Part shown: positions 1-8,081 of the stretch, piece by piece
Numbering within the stretch: position 1 is the first letter of the stretch
Layout of the letters: each line of letters opens with the position of its first letter
Source of the DNA: Fen-1254 sp963778945
Lineage (GTDB): Bacteria > Bacteroidota > Ignavibacteria > UBA10030
Direction: 5' to 3'
NCBI GenBank assembly: GCA_963778945.1
Contig: CAVZWL010000019.1
Span: 134,758-198,757 of the forward strand
Length of the DNA stretch: 64,000 nt
Position numbers and translations under genes: made by a program
Notes under the pieces: model-generated
Databases searched by the model: none
Seen by the model: the letters and a program-made list of their open reading frames with translations, nothing else
What the model was told of the DNA's origin: nothing

Positions 1-51
1 CAGCAGACTTACGGAATGGCTGCTCAATTAGGACTTAGCTTTAATTATTAA
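1..51 (+). CDS. C-terminal end of a probable outer-membrane protein (5' truncated)
   Basis: The frame is open from the window edge to TAA at 49-51 and gives 16 residues ending in LGLSFNY. Alternating hydrophobic residues with a terminal aromatic residue is the usual form of the last strand of an outer-membrane beta-barrel. Only the tail is present, so the family cannot be named. It is followed by a hairpin at 80-101, which fits the end of a transcription unit. Confidence 0.4.
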   Translation, partial: QQTYGMAAQLGLSFNY

Positions 52-79
52 GAAATTCAAAATAATCTTTTAAGGTAAG

Positions 80-101
80 CTCCCCGCTGTATGGCGGGGA
101 G
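80..101 (+). terminator. Stem-loop, possible terminator after the truncated gene
   Basis: Perfect 8-bp stem CTCCCCGC (80-87) / GCGGGGAG (94-101) with a 6-nt loop, 29 bases after the stop codon at 49-51. No run of T follows, so if it ends transcription it is not a textbook intrinsic terminator. Confidence 0.45.
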
Positions 102-161
102 TCTCAATATCCGTTTCAATGAATTGCATTAAGCTTTCCGAGCTTTTTGCCGTTCATTCGA

Positions 162-217
162 GGTTCAATTTTTTTAATTGAACCGTGAGTAGTCGAATCT
201 ATCCGTTCAGATAGATT
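162..217. repeat. Two consecutive inverted repeats in the 52-468 gap
   Basis: The 417-base gap before the first complete gene holds no convincing reading frame. Besides the 80-101 hairpin it has GGTTCAATT (162-170) / AATTGAACC (176-184) around a TTTTT loop, and AATCTATC (196-203) / GATAGATT (210-217) around CGTTCA. Both stems are perfect and AT-rich. Their role is unknown; they could be regulatory or remnants of repeats. Confidence 0.5.
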
Positions 218-468
218 AATTCTGCATAATCATGAGAGGATTGCTTCCCGAATGAATCTTCAAAATCCACCACGATAAATTTCAAAATAATAAATTGCCC
301 GGTCCTTCCGCAGGAGAAATCCCGCGAGACCATAGAACGCGATAAGAGAGGCTCAGAAGGGCGCTCTCATGAATAATTTATGACTTTTGAAAGTCCTTTC
401 AAGAGCAATGCTCGCTCGAAAGATCGCCGTCTCCTTCTAAAATATTGCTTTATAACAAAGGGACTCCA

Positions 469-2550
469 ATGATACGACGACATTTTTTCTTTGTCTTTCT
501 TGGCTGTTTGATCATGACGCATGTATCCTTTCACCGGTCATATGCTCAGGAAGCTCCTCTCAAATGGGGTGAAATCCCAAAGGCCGATCTGGAAATGACA
601 TCGTATCCAGCGGATACAAATGCATCTGCCCTGATTTTATGCGATTATGGAGAGTCGACTATCGATAAAGATTACAACCTTATCTTCTCCAGACATATGC
701 GTGTTAAGATACTTACGATGAAAGGATACGATTGGGGTAATCATGCAATCGTGTTGTATACAAAGAAAGATAACGAGAGGATTTATGATATAGAGGGAGC
801 CACATATTCGCTCGATCAACATCATGAGACTGTCAAGAATGAGCTCGAGAGCAAGGATATTTTCGAAGAGAAAGTGGATGAAGATTACACCCGTTACAGA
901 TTTGCGCTTCCCTCGCTTAAAATCGGGTCTGTTATTGAATTCAGGTACAAAATTTTAACGCAGAACTTTTGGTTTATTCATGACTGGTGGTTCCAATATT
1001 CTGAACCGGCCCGATGGAGCGAGTATCGGATACACTCCCCTCAAATAATCGGCTTTATGACGGTTATTAAAAAAAACCAGCCCTTCGAAGTCAAAGAAAA
1101 TGTAGATGAAAAATGTCAATATTCTACGCATTCAAGTTTATCCATCGGAAACGACGAGCTTCAATGTTACAGGATACGCCTTGCCATGAAAGATGTCCCG
1201 GCTTTGAGGGATGAGCCGTTTACAACGACAATGAACGACTACCGCAGTAAGGTCGACGTGCAATTTTCGGGATGGGCATCTATCCGCACGGGAGTGCATG
1301 AGGTCATGAACGACTGGAAAAAATTAGCGGGAGATTTGCTCAAGAACGATTACTTTGGAGATCGAATCGATGATACTCGCAAGGTGCGAAATCAGACTGG
1401 CGCCGTTATCTCAGGACTAACAACACCCGCACAAAAAATGGCTGCAATTTATCATTGGGTCTCCTCTTCTGTCGTCTGGTCGGGGAAAAAAAGCTTGACG
1501 GCGGAGCACGAGGTGAACGACGTTCTGGAATCGAAGACCGGCTCCAGCGCTGAAATCAATTTTCTTCTGCTCTCTATGCTCAAGAGTGCGGGAATCAACG
1601 GCGACCCTGTTATCCTCAGCACGCGCGACAATGGAAAAATTCAGGATTCTTATCCCATCGTTTCGCAATTCAACTACGTCCTGGCAAGAATAACAATAGA
1701 CTCTCAGGAATACTTCCTCGATGCGACGGATCCATTGCGGCCGATGGAATTGCTTCCCGCGAATGTCCTGAATGTTAAAGGGTTAGTCGTCAACAACGAT
1801 TCAATGAAATGGGTCACGCTGGCGACTCCAAAACGGAGTATCGTCGCATCGGCTGCATCGATGATAATTCATGGAGATGGTTCGCTCTCGGGAAACATTG
1901 ATGATGCGTACTCGGAATATGAGGGTCTTTTTGTCCGGCAGAGTTTACAAAAGAAGAAAGACATCGAAGTTGCCAAAGAAAAATTCGAAACAGAAGCATC
2001 CGGAATATCAATCGATTCGCTGGCGATCGATGGAAAGGACAGCATCAGCCAAGAACTCCGGATTCACTCTTCAATATCGTCTCCGAATTATGCATTGAAG
2101 AACGGCGATTTAATCTATTTCAACCCTCAGGTCTTGCATCGAGTGAGTGAGAACCCTTTAAAGACAAAAGAGAGAAAGTTTCCCCTTGACTATAGTTATG
2201 TCCGTAATATTACTTCCATAATCAATATTACTCTTCCTGATAGTTTTAATGTACTCGAGCGAGTGACCAATAAATCGATATCACTTGCCGGCGATGCGGC
2301 GGTTTATACCCGGAGAGTTGAAGTCGATGAACGGAAGATTCAAATCGTTTCCAAATTTGAAATCCGAAAATCTGAAATACGGGCTGAAAACTACGACGAT
2401 CTCCGTGAATTTTATACACGAGTTGTTGCTGCAGAGTCGGAACAATTTGTTCTTTCACACATCAAAAAGGCTTCTCTTCCGGCAAAAAGCAACATTCCTG
2501 GTCAAAAAAGTCTGAAAAAAGGACAGAAAAAAACCGGGGCAGGCGGATAG
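469..2550 (+). CDS. Secreted DUF3857/transglutaminase-like protein with degenerate active site
   Basis: About 693 residues from ATG 469, chosen over an upstream in-frame TTG at 445 because it gives a clean signal peptide (MIRRHFFFVFLG...SYAQ) after AAAGGG. The N-terminal third has the DUF3857 pattern, followed by a transglutaminase-like core (IYHWVSSSVVW, then LLSMLKSAGINGDPVILSTR, then YFLDATDP). In active members the core carries Cys-His-Asp. Here the Cys position reads KTGSSAEIN, the His position FNYVLA, and only the Asp of LDATDP remains, so catalysis is unlikely and a binding or structural role in the periplasm is more plausible. The Lys-rich tail (about 660-693) is probably surface-exposed. 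The gene is intact, stands alone, and has no recognisable partner. Confidence 0.8.
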   Translation: MIRRHFFFVFLGCLIMTHVSFHRSYAQEAPLKWGEIPKADLEMTSYPADTNASALILCDYGESTIDKDYNLIFSRHMRVKILTMKGYDWGNHAIVLYTKKDNERIYDIEGATYSLDQHHETVKNELESKDIFEEKVDEDYTRYRFALPSLKIGSVIEFRYKILTQNFWFIHDWWFQYSEPARWSEYRIHSPQIIGFMTVIKKNQPFEVKENVDEKCQYSTHSSLSIGNDELQCYRIRLAMKDVPALRDEPFTTTMNDYRSKVDVQFSGWASIRTGVHEVMNDWKKLAGDLLKNDYFGDRIDDTRKVRNQTGAVISGLTTPAQKMAAIYHWVSSSVVWSGKKSLTAEHEVNDVLESKTGSSAEINFLLLSMLKSAGINGDPVILSTRDNGKIQDSYPIVSQFNYVLARITIDSQEYFLDATDPLRPMELLPANVLNVKGLVVNNDSMKWVTLATPKRSIVASAASMIIHGDGSLSGNIDDAYSEYEGLFVRQSLQKKKDIEVAKEKFETEASGISIDSLAIDGKDSISQELRIHSSISSPNYALKNGDLIYFNPQVLHRVSENPLKTKERKFPLDYSYVRNITSIINITLPDSFNVLERVTNKSISLAGDAAVYTRRVEVDERKIQIVSKFEIRKSEIRAENYDDLREFYTRVVAAESEQFVLSHIKKASLPAKSNIPGQKSLKKGQKKTGAGG

Positions 2551-2638
2551 GCAATGACCAGCGGTTTGTGGAATATTGCACCATTCTACTCTTTGTAATT
2601 TGGGAATCGCGAGGCGTGCGCACAGAGGGGAACAAAAA

Positions 2639-3148
2639 ATGATGAAAACTGAAAATGAGTTTATAAATGTAATTTCTCATCGTTTTATGAAAGCATTTGA
2701 ACGAATAAAACACGCAGTGAATCAACTAGACGATCAGCAGGTATGGTATCGTCCGTCAAGAAATTCGAATAGCATCGGAATAATCATTCAGCATATTTTA
2801 GGGAACCTTCATCAATGGGTTTGTGCGGCAATCGGGGATGACGCATTCCAGCGCAATAGACCGCAAGAATTCATAGAATCGGATATAATTTTGCAAAAGG
2901 ATATTCTCCTAAAAATAAATGCATTAGACAAGAATATCCAAAACGTTATTCTGCGGGTCAAACCGGAGTCTTTGCTTTCTGCCCGGCGTATTCAAGGATA
3001 TGATGAAACCGTAATGTCTGCATTACTTGCATCGCTGACGCATTTAGAATTGCACGGGGGACAAATCACATTCCTTGCAAAACTTATGCTGGATAATAAA
3101 TATCTATCATATTGGCATCCTCTGAATAAAGAACAAGGGAAGGATTGA
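2639..3148 (+). CDS. DinB-like (DUF1572) four-helix protein
   Basis: About 169 residues. ATG 2639 is preferred over the longer in-frame start at 2576 because GAGGGG lies 8 bases upstream. The layout (long helix with HRFMKAFERIKHAVNQL, then W..RPSRNSNSIGIIIQHILGNLHQW, then LTHLELHGGQITFLAKL) matches the DinB/YfiT-like metal-binding four-helix bundle, with His residues in the expected positions (QHILGN, LTHLELHGG). These proteins are often thiol-dependent transferases or stress proteins; the substrate here is unknown. The region 3149-3498 downstream holds no gene I would defend. Confidence 0.7.
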   Translation: MMKTENEFINVISHRFMKAFERIKHAVNQLDDQQVWYRPSRNSNSIGIIIQHILGNLHQWVCAAIGDDAFQRNRPQEFIESDIILQKDILLKINALDKNIQNVILRVKPESLLSARRIQGYDETVMSALLASLTHLELHGGQITFLAKLMLDNKYLSYWHPLNKEQGKD

Positions 3149-3498
3149 CATCTAAAAAAAGCATCAGGCAGACGCAATGGTAACAGGAAGCCGATATCGA
3201 TGGTTTCGGTCTGTTTTCACACACCTGGATAATATCATGAGCTCAGTAGAAATCTCTTGCATCTCACTCACAGATGGCATAAATTTTAACTATGAGGGCT
3301 GCCGTGCATAAACTCTTTGAGCAGTATCGTGCAATGCCGGTATCCGGAAATAATTCAGAAGTATTGCCGATTTATAAATACCTATATACGCCGGTGCCGG
3401 CATGCTCCAGGGGAGCAGATGAAGCGCTCAGAATGCCCTGCCATTTTATTTCCCCAAAGAATTCGCAGGGAGTGTAACATCATTTAAAGGATCAAAAC
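3149..3498. other. Intergenic stretch without a supported gene
   Basis: This 350-base gap between the DinB-like gene and the SGNH hydrolase contains only a short open frame (3292-3477) that lacks a ribosome binding site and any recognisable composition. I see no hairpin terminator, RNA gene or repeat in it. Confidence 0.5.
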
Positions 3499-4251
3499 AT
3501 GAGAACAGTTCTCAATCAGGTTTTTCAACGTACAGAGGCAGTCAGAAACTTACCGGCAGTTAATAGACGCCGTTACAGGAGTCGCTTACTCTTTGTCATT
3601 GTCCTGTTGGCCGGATGCGCAGTGAACCCGCATTTTCTACATTCAGGTGAAAGAATAGTTTTCTTCGGAGATTCTATCACGCTGCTTGGCGTGAAGCCGA
3701 ATGGCTATATCACGCTGGTTCAGGATAGTCTCCATAAAAGCCATGAAAGCATGCGCATTGAAGTTATGGGCGCTGGTATTAGCGGCAACAAAGTTCCCGA
3801 CCTGCAAAGAAGGCTTCAGAGGGATGTGCTGGATAAACACCCTACCATTGTGGTCATATATATAGGCATCAATGATGTATGGCATTGGGTGACGCCTAAT
3901 CTCAGGGGAACCACAAAGGATACGTTTGAAATCGGGTTGAAAAGCATGATCGCCTCTCTTCAAAATGCAGGTGCGCGAGTCATTCTCTGCACACCGAGCG
4001 TTATCGGGGAAAAGAATGACGGAACAAATCCTCAGGATGCAATGCTCGATGAGTATTCCGATATCAGCCGGGGTGTTGCTCAAGAAACCGGCAGCGTTCT
4101 CTGCGACCTTCATAAGGCATTCAATCAATACTTGAAATCCAATAATCCGAACAATGAAGAAAAAGGAATTCTGACATTCGACAGAGTTCATTTAAACGAT
4201 AATGGCAATCGTTTTGTAGCGGAGCAGATGCTGAAAATTCTTGACAGGTAG
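3499..4251 (+). CDS. SGNH/GDSL-type hydrolase, probable lipoprotein
   Basis: About 250 residues from ATG 3499, with AAAGG 8 bases upstream. A hydrophobic segment ends in LLAGC, a good lipobox, although about 38 residues precede the Cys, which is long for a signal peptide. The SGNH blocks are all visible: FGDSIT (block I, nucleophile Ser), GAGISGNKV (block II Gly), GINDVW (block III Asn) and DRVHLND (block V Asp/His). The protein should be an envelope-anchored esterase, lipase or acyl hydrolase; substrate unknown. It stands alone with 132 bases before the next gene. Confidence 0.85.
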   Translation: MRTVLNQVFQRTEAVRNLPAVNRRRYRSRLLFVIVLLAGCAVNPHFLHSGERIVFFGDSITLLGVKPNGYITLVQDSLHKSHESMRIEVMGAGISGNKVPDLQRRLQRDVLDKHPTIVVIYIGINDVWHWVTPNLRGTTKDTFEIGLKSMIASLQNAGARVILCTPSVIGEKNDGTNPQDAMLDEYSDISRGVAQETGSVLCDLHKAFNQYLKSNNPNNEEKGILTFDRVHLNDNGNRFVAEQMLKILDR

Positions 4252-4383
4252 CCCGGGCTTGAGAGAGACCTACGCATGACAAGTTGTTTGAGCAATTGAT
4301 TCGGGTCGCATCGCTCGCGTGAGGAACTTGATTTGTTATTTGAAGCCGGATTTACGATATTTTAAAAGAAAATCAAGGATCGT

Positions 4384-4942
4384 ATGAAACATATAGCTGT
4401 GGAATTTTTTGCAGCTCTTTTTATCGGCTGCTCCGTTCAAGCTCAGACCGCCGACAGTATTCGCATCGATCAAATCAACAATACCATAGGCGCTGGCAGA
4501 GGCGTCACTGTAATTCATCATCAGGAAGAGTTCGACCCGAAGCGCGACGCCGCGCAAGATATCCGATCTGCCATGGTCCAAGCTCAAAAAGAACATAAAC
4601 ATATCCTGCTCGATGTCGGCGGGCAGTGGTGCATCTGGTGCTGTATGCTTGATACGCTGTATATGAAAAATCCGGATCTTTCCGATTATCTCTACCGCCA
4701 TTATATAGTTGTCAAAGTGAATGTTAGTAAAGAAAATAAAAACACTGAAGTGCTTTCTCGACTATCCCGAAGTGGCCGGTTATCCTCATCTCTTCGTTCT
4801 GGACAAGAACGGGAAACTTTTGCATTCGCAGGATACATCGGAGCTGGAACTTCCGGGAGGATCGGCTGTGAGAGGACATGATAAAGCAAAGGTCTTTGCC
4901 TTTCTTCAGAAAATGGGCGAGGAAATGACGGCTGCCGCATGA
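4384..4942 (+). CDS. Exported thioredoxin-like protein (one frame break)
   Basis: About 186 residues with an N-terminal signal peptide (MKHIAVEFFAALFIG...VQAQ). The thioredoxin-fold active site is QWCIWCCMLD (CxxC), followed by VVKVNVSKENKN, the cis-Pro segment AGYPHLFVLDKNGKLL and a C-terminal helix, as in Thioredoxin_7 proteins. The frame changes at about 4764: dropping one base joins NTEVLSR to YPEVAGYPHLF, so this is one gene, not two. Likely a periplasmic disulfide oxidoreductase. AAGGAT precedes ATG 4384, and the stop overlaps the next start (ATGA at 4939-4942), showing translational coupling. Confidence 0.75.
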
Positions 4943-5172
4943 CGCATGAAGAACAAAAACGAAAAGTCGAGGAACTGAAACGGTTTCTGATGAAGATGAC
5001 CGCGTCAGAGAGGAAAGAGTTTGAGATGATGGTAAAAAGAAAAAAGGATGATGAGGATCTCGATGCATTGACATCGAATAAACTCCAGTCTTTGCATGAA
5101 AAATATCTGCCGAAGAAATCGAAAGAAGAGCTTGCATTAATATGGAAAATAATGGGGGGCGATCATTCGTAG
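4939..5172 (+). CDS. Small charged helical protein of unknown function
   Basis: 77 residues starting at ATG 4939, which overlaps the stop of the thioredoxin-like gene by four bases. The sequence is dominated by Lys, Glu and Asp (for example RKVEELKRFLMKMTASERKEFEMMVKRKKDDED) with heptad-like Leu/Met spacing, so it is probably an alpha-helical or coiled-coil cytoplasmic protein. No family is recognised. The tight coupling supports that it is real. Confidence 0.55.
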   Translation: MTHEEQKRKVEELKRFLMKMTASERKEFEMMVKRKKDDEDLDALTSNKLQSLHEKYLPKKSKEELALIWKIMGGDHS

Positions 5173-5527
5173 TCAAAACCAAAGCCCCCTGCCGCTTGCC
5201 GCTGCTTTTCTCGTCCTCAGTCTCTCTTGCTGCCGTCAGCCATCGCAGGATATTCAAAAACCGGAACGGAACCTTACGCAGCCGGATGCCGTTCGGGGAA
5301 CTATTACGTCTGCCGGACACGAGACCGTTTTCAAGACTGATTCTTACCGCTTCCTCCGGATTGAGTGTGGAGATATCTGCCGATTCATTGCTGTCTCGTT
5401 CATTATGGGAACTGCAAAATACAAATGTCATTCTCATCGGTGTTTTGCGAAAACGCATGGATCGGAATCATTCTCGAAGTTCGGGGATTTGAATCACCGA
5501 TCCATAAAAAAAGGAAACGAAGATTGA
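5142..5527 (+). CDS. Possible small lipoprotein, frame broken in a G6 run
   Basis: The frame ending at TGA 5525-5527 encodes LPLAAAFLVLSLSCCRQPSQDIQ, a signal-peptide-like segment with Cys at its end, then about 90 residues with several Cys and His. It has no ATG of its own. ATG 5142 enters this frame if the GGGGGG run at about 5150-5155 gains one base, giving MENNGG... before the hydrophobic segment. Its stop overlaps the next start as TGATG (5525-5529), which supports a real coupled gene. No family recognised; this remains an inference. Confidence 0.4.
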
Positions 5528-7262
5528 TGAAAACTGCTGCCGTTTTATTTCTCATTCTTAGCTCGTGCTGTTATGCTTTTGCGCAAGCGGGGAACGGGCG
5601 ATTCGGGTTCTTATCCGATTCCCGGTTCGCAAATCCTGGCAGCCGAGATTGAAGTCCTTCAGAGCGCGGCTGGGTATCAGCGCTGCTGTTCAATCGTTCG
5701 AACGTACCGCTCGATCGGCGGCATGGAATTTTTCCGTTGGCTATCAGCGTGACTTTTTGGGCAACCGATATAACGCTCAATACGGAATATTCTGTACCGG
5801 CGACGTGCAGTGCGGTCGGAACGAATTGTTATATTTTCGTTGAAGATTCTAATTGGAACACGCGCGTAACGCAGGCTGCGGTTAATTCTGTCAGAGCGAC
5901 CTTTGATTCCGCAACTCCCGGCAATGCTTCGAAGGGTATTTTTGAGATTGATACTTCCAGCTTCGGGCCCCCGCCGGATGTCGACAACGACCCGAGAATC
6001 ATTATTTTGATCCTCAATATTCGCGACGGCTATTCCGGCAGCGGCGGCTATGTTGCCGGTTATTTTTATCGATATCAACGAGTATCCGGATGCGCTTATT
6101 CAGCAGGAGTTTGGTTCCAGCAGGCACTCCAATGATATGGAGATCTATTACGTCGACTGTAACCCGCTTAATCTGAACGTTTCGAGCGGGATTGCAACCG
6201 CTTCTTCCGTAACCGCACATGAATTCCAGCATATGATTCACTGGAACTATGATCAAAACGATATAACTGCGACTTTCATCAATGAGGGTCTCTCGGAATG
6301 TGCAAGCGCTCTCTGCGGATACAGTTTGCCCAGCCCTTCGCTCTATGTCGATCAAACGAATGTAAGTTTTTTTACATGGCACGAGTTCTCCGGCGATCCG
6401 CTGCCCGACTATTCCCGCGCTGCGCTTTTTAACTGGTATTTAATAGAGCAGTTCGGCCGGTCGGTCGCAAAGTTCATCGAACCTCCGGATGCGGACCCTG
6501 TAAAGAACTATAATCAGGCGTTTCAATCGACCGGGTTGAATGTGACTTTTCTCGATGTTTTGAAAAATTTTGCTGCTGCCGTCGAATTGAACAGCACTTC
6601 CTATGATTCGAGATACGGATTTTCGCTTCCTCTTTCGACTCGTCCCGTATCGTCACAAACCTACACAGGAGATACAGTGAACGCCACACTCGACACGGTT
6701 CAGGCCTATGCCACGCGATATATCGGTTTTTCATCGGTGCAAGTCGCTTTCCTCTTTGTTTTCGTCCGCTGCACCGATTGCAGTAAAGGTCGTTGTAACC
6801 GATAAATCCGCCGGCGTGATGGTCGATTCGGCGGCGATTGGAAAAATATATGCTCTTCCATCGAAGTACACATCTGCGGTTTTTGCCGTGACGAATCTTT
6901 CTTCAGCGCCGAGCACATTCACATTCCAAACGAGCAGTGCATCGCTGGATGTAAATGCCGCAAACGACGGCCAGAATCCGATTTCATTCGGGCTTGAGCA
7001 GAACTATCCGAATCCGTTCAATCCAACAACAACGATTTCTTTTGAGGTGACGGATCTCAGCATCGTGACGCTGAAGGTATTTGATATACTGGGGAGGGAG
7101 GTGGCCTCGCTTGCTGATGGTGTCAAATCATCCGGGAAATATACCGTCACATTCGATGGGAGCAGACTTTCGAGCGGTTTGTATTTCTACCGGCTTCAGG
7201 CCACGTCTGTGAAGGGACAAAAGCTCTTGAGCGCGTCGAAAAAACTCGTTCTCTTGAAATAA
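5527..7262 (+). CDS. Secreted zinc metalloprotease with type IX-like sorting domain (several frame breaks)
   Basis: One gene of about 578 codons read in pieces; frame changes near 5650, 5755, 6065 and 6755. MKTAAVLFLILSSCCYAFAQ is a signal peptide. The middle contains TAHEFQHMIHW (HExxH zinc site) followed about 25 residues later by FINEGLSECAS, whose Glu is the likely third ligand, an arrangement like M30 (hyicolysin)-type peptidases. The C-terminus has NYPNPFNPTTTI, then FDILGREVASL, SSGKYTVTFDGSRLSSGLYFYRL and a Lys-rich end, which is a T9SS type A sorting domain. The product should be exported by SecYEG, carried across the outer membrane by the type IX system and released or anchored. It is coupled to the preceding possible lipoprotein. 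A perfect hairpin terminator follows. Confidence 0.8.
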
Positions 7263-7270
7263 GAGTAAAA

Positions 7271-7304
7271 AAAAGCTCTTTCATCAGATGATGAAAGAGC
7301 TTTT
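7271..7304. terminator. Bidirectional intrinsic terminator between convergent genes
   Basis: Perfect 15-bp stem AAAAGCTCTTTCATC (7271-7285) / GATGAAAGAGCTTTT (7290-7304) with a 4-nt AGAT loop. The A-rich left flank and T-rich right flank allow it to act on both strands. It lies 8 bases after the metalloprotease stop and 22 bases beyond the end of rpsU on the other strand. Confidence 0.9.
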
Positions 7305-7326
7305 CAATTCATAACATACAGGAGGA

Positions 7327-7521
7327 TTACATTTCTTCCAATGCCGTTCGTTGACTGCGCCGTATAGCTTTTGAGAGCTTCATGCGTTTTTTAACGGACG
7401 GTTTTGTATAAAATGCACGTTTCTTGACTTCTTTCAAAATGCCAGAGCGTTCATATTTCTTTTTAAACCGTCGAATGGCTCGATCAATTGGCTCGTTGTC
7501 GCCAATTATGATGCCGACCAT
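7327..7521 (-). CDS. rpsU: 30S ribosomal protein bS21
   Basis: 64 residues beginning MVGIIIGDNEPIDRAIRRFKKKYER and ending in a basic helix (VKKRMKLSKAIRRSQRT), typical of bS21, a small-subunit protein near the anti-Shine-Dalgarno region of 16S rRNA. ATG at 7521 is chosen because GGAGGTGA lies 8 bases upstream; a GTG three codons earlier would sit inside this Shine-Dalgarno. The unusually strong site fits the reported tendency of rpsU in Bacteroidota-related bacteria to keep a strong Shine-Dalgarno. It lies 23 bases after the zinc-ribbon gene, so the two are probably co-transcribed. Confidence 0.93.
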   Translation of the reverse strand: MVGIIIGDNEPIDRAIRRFKKKYERSGILKEVKKRAFYTKPSVKKRMKLSKAIRRSQRTALEEM

Positions 7522-7544
7522 GAACTTCACCTCCTTCGTTTGTT

Positions 7545-7967
7545 TTAAACTTGCTCAACGGAACTTTCTTCCGCCTCTTCAAGAGCAAGATTTTCTATCA
7601 ATTTTTTCTCGCCTGATTTTTCGAACGCGACAACGATGGTATGGACGCCGTTGGTCGTTTTGTCCTTGCGTACAATTCTGCCGACATCGTCCCATTCTTC
7701 GTGATAAATTTCCTGGCCTATTGCAAAGATTTTTTCTTTGCTGTAAGGCGTGCAATTTTCGCGTATAATAGCCGTCATTGCGGATTTTTTCCGCGATTCG
7801 ATTTCTGCAACTGCAATGAGAACGCTGTGTTTGCAGCGTGCACATCGATACCAAGCCTTTTGCGCGTTGGCCTCATTCGCTTTTTCAGCTGCCAGACCGA
7901 CATACTCCAGCTTTGCCAGACGATGACAGTAAGGGCATTCAAATGAAATGTATTTGGTTTTCGCCAT
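7545..7967 (-). CDS. Zinc-ribbon protein with SH3/Tudor-like tail, unknown function
   Basis: 140 residues from ATG 7967. The N-terminal half has two CxxC pairs (FECPYCHRL and YRCARCKHS) that should bind one zinc. The C-terminal half (FAIGQEIYHEEWDDVGRIVRK...HTIVVAFEKSGEKKLIENL) resembles small beta-barrel Tudor or CarD-like modules with the pattern 'G..iyH..w..vG.V......v.v.Fe..G.K.L'. I recognise no named family. Position directly upstream of rpsU suggests a link to ribosomes or RNA polymerase, but that is inference. Confidence 0.65.
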   Translation of the reverse strand: MAKTKYISFECPYCHRLAKLEYVGLAAEKANEANAQKAWYRCARCKHSVLIAVAEIESRKKSAMTAIIRENCTPYSKEKIFAIGQEIYHEEWDDVGRIVRKDKTTNGVHTIVVAFEKSGEKKLIENLALEEAEESSVEQV

Positions 7968-8081
7968 ATGCTAACCGCTTCTGCACGATTAAAGAAAATA
8001 TTCCCTCTTTGGAATGCACGCGCTTGCTGATTCCTAAGTATAAAAAAGTACGAAAAATATAGCCGTAAGTCAAGGAAGATA

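Noticed and set aside
3292..3477. 61-codon open frame between the DinB-like and SGNH genes
   Set aside because: No ribosome site and no protein-like composition.
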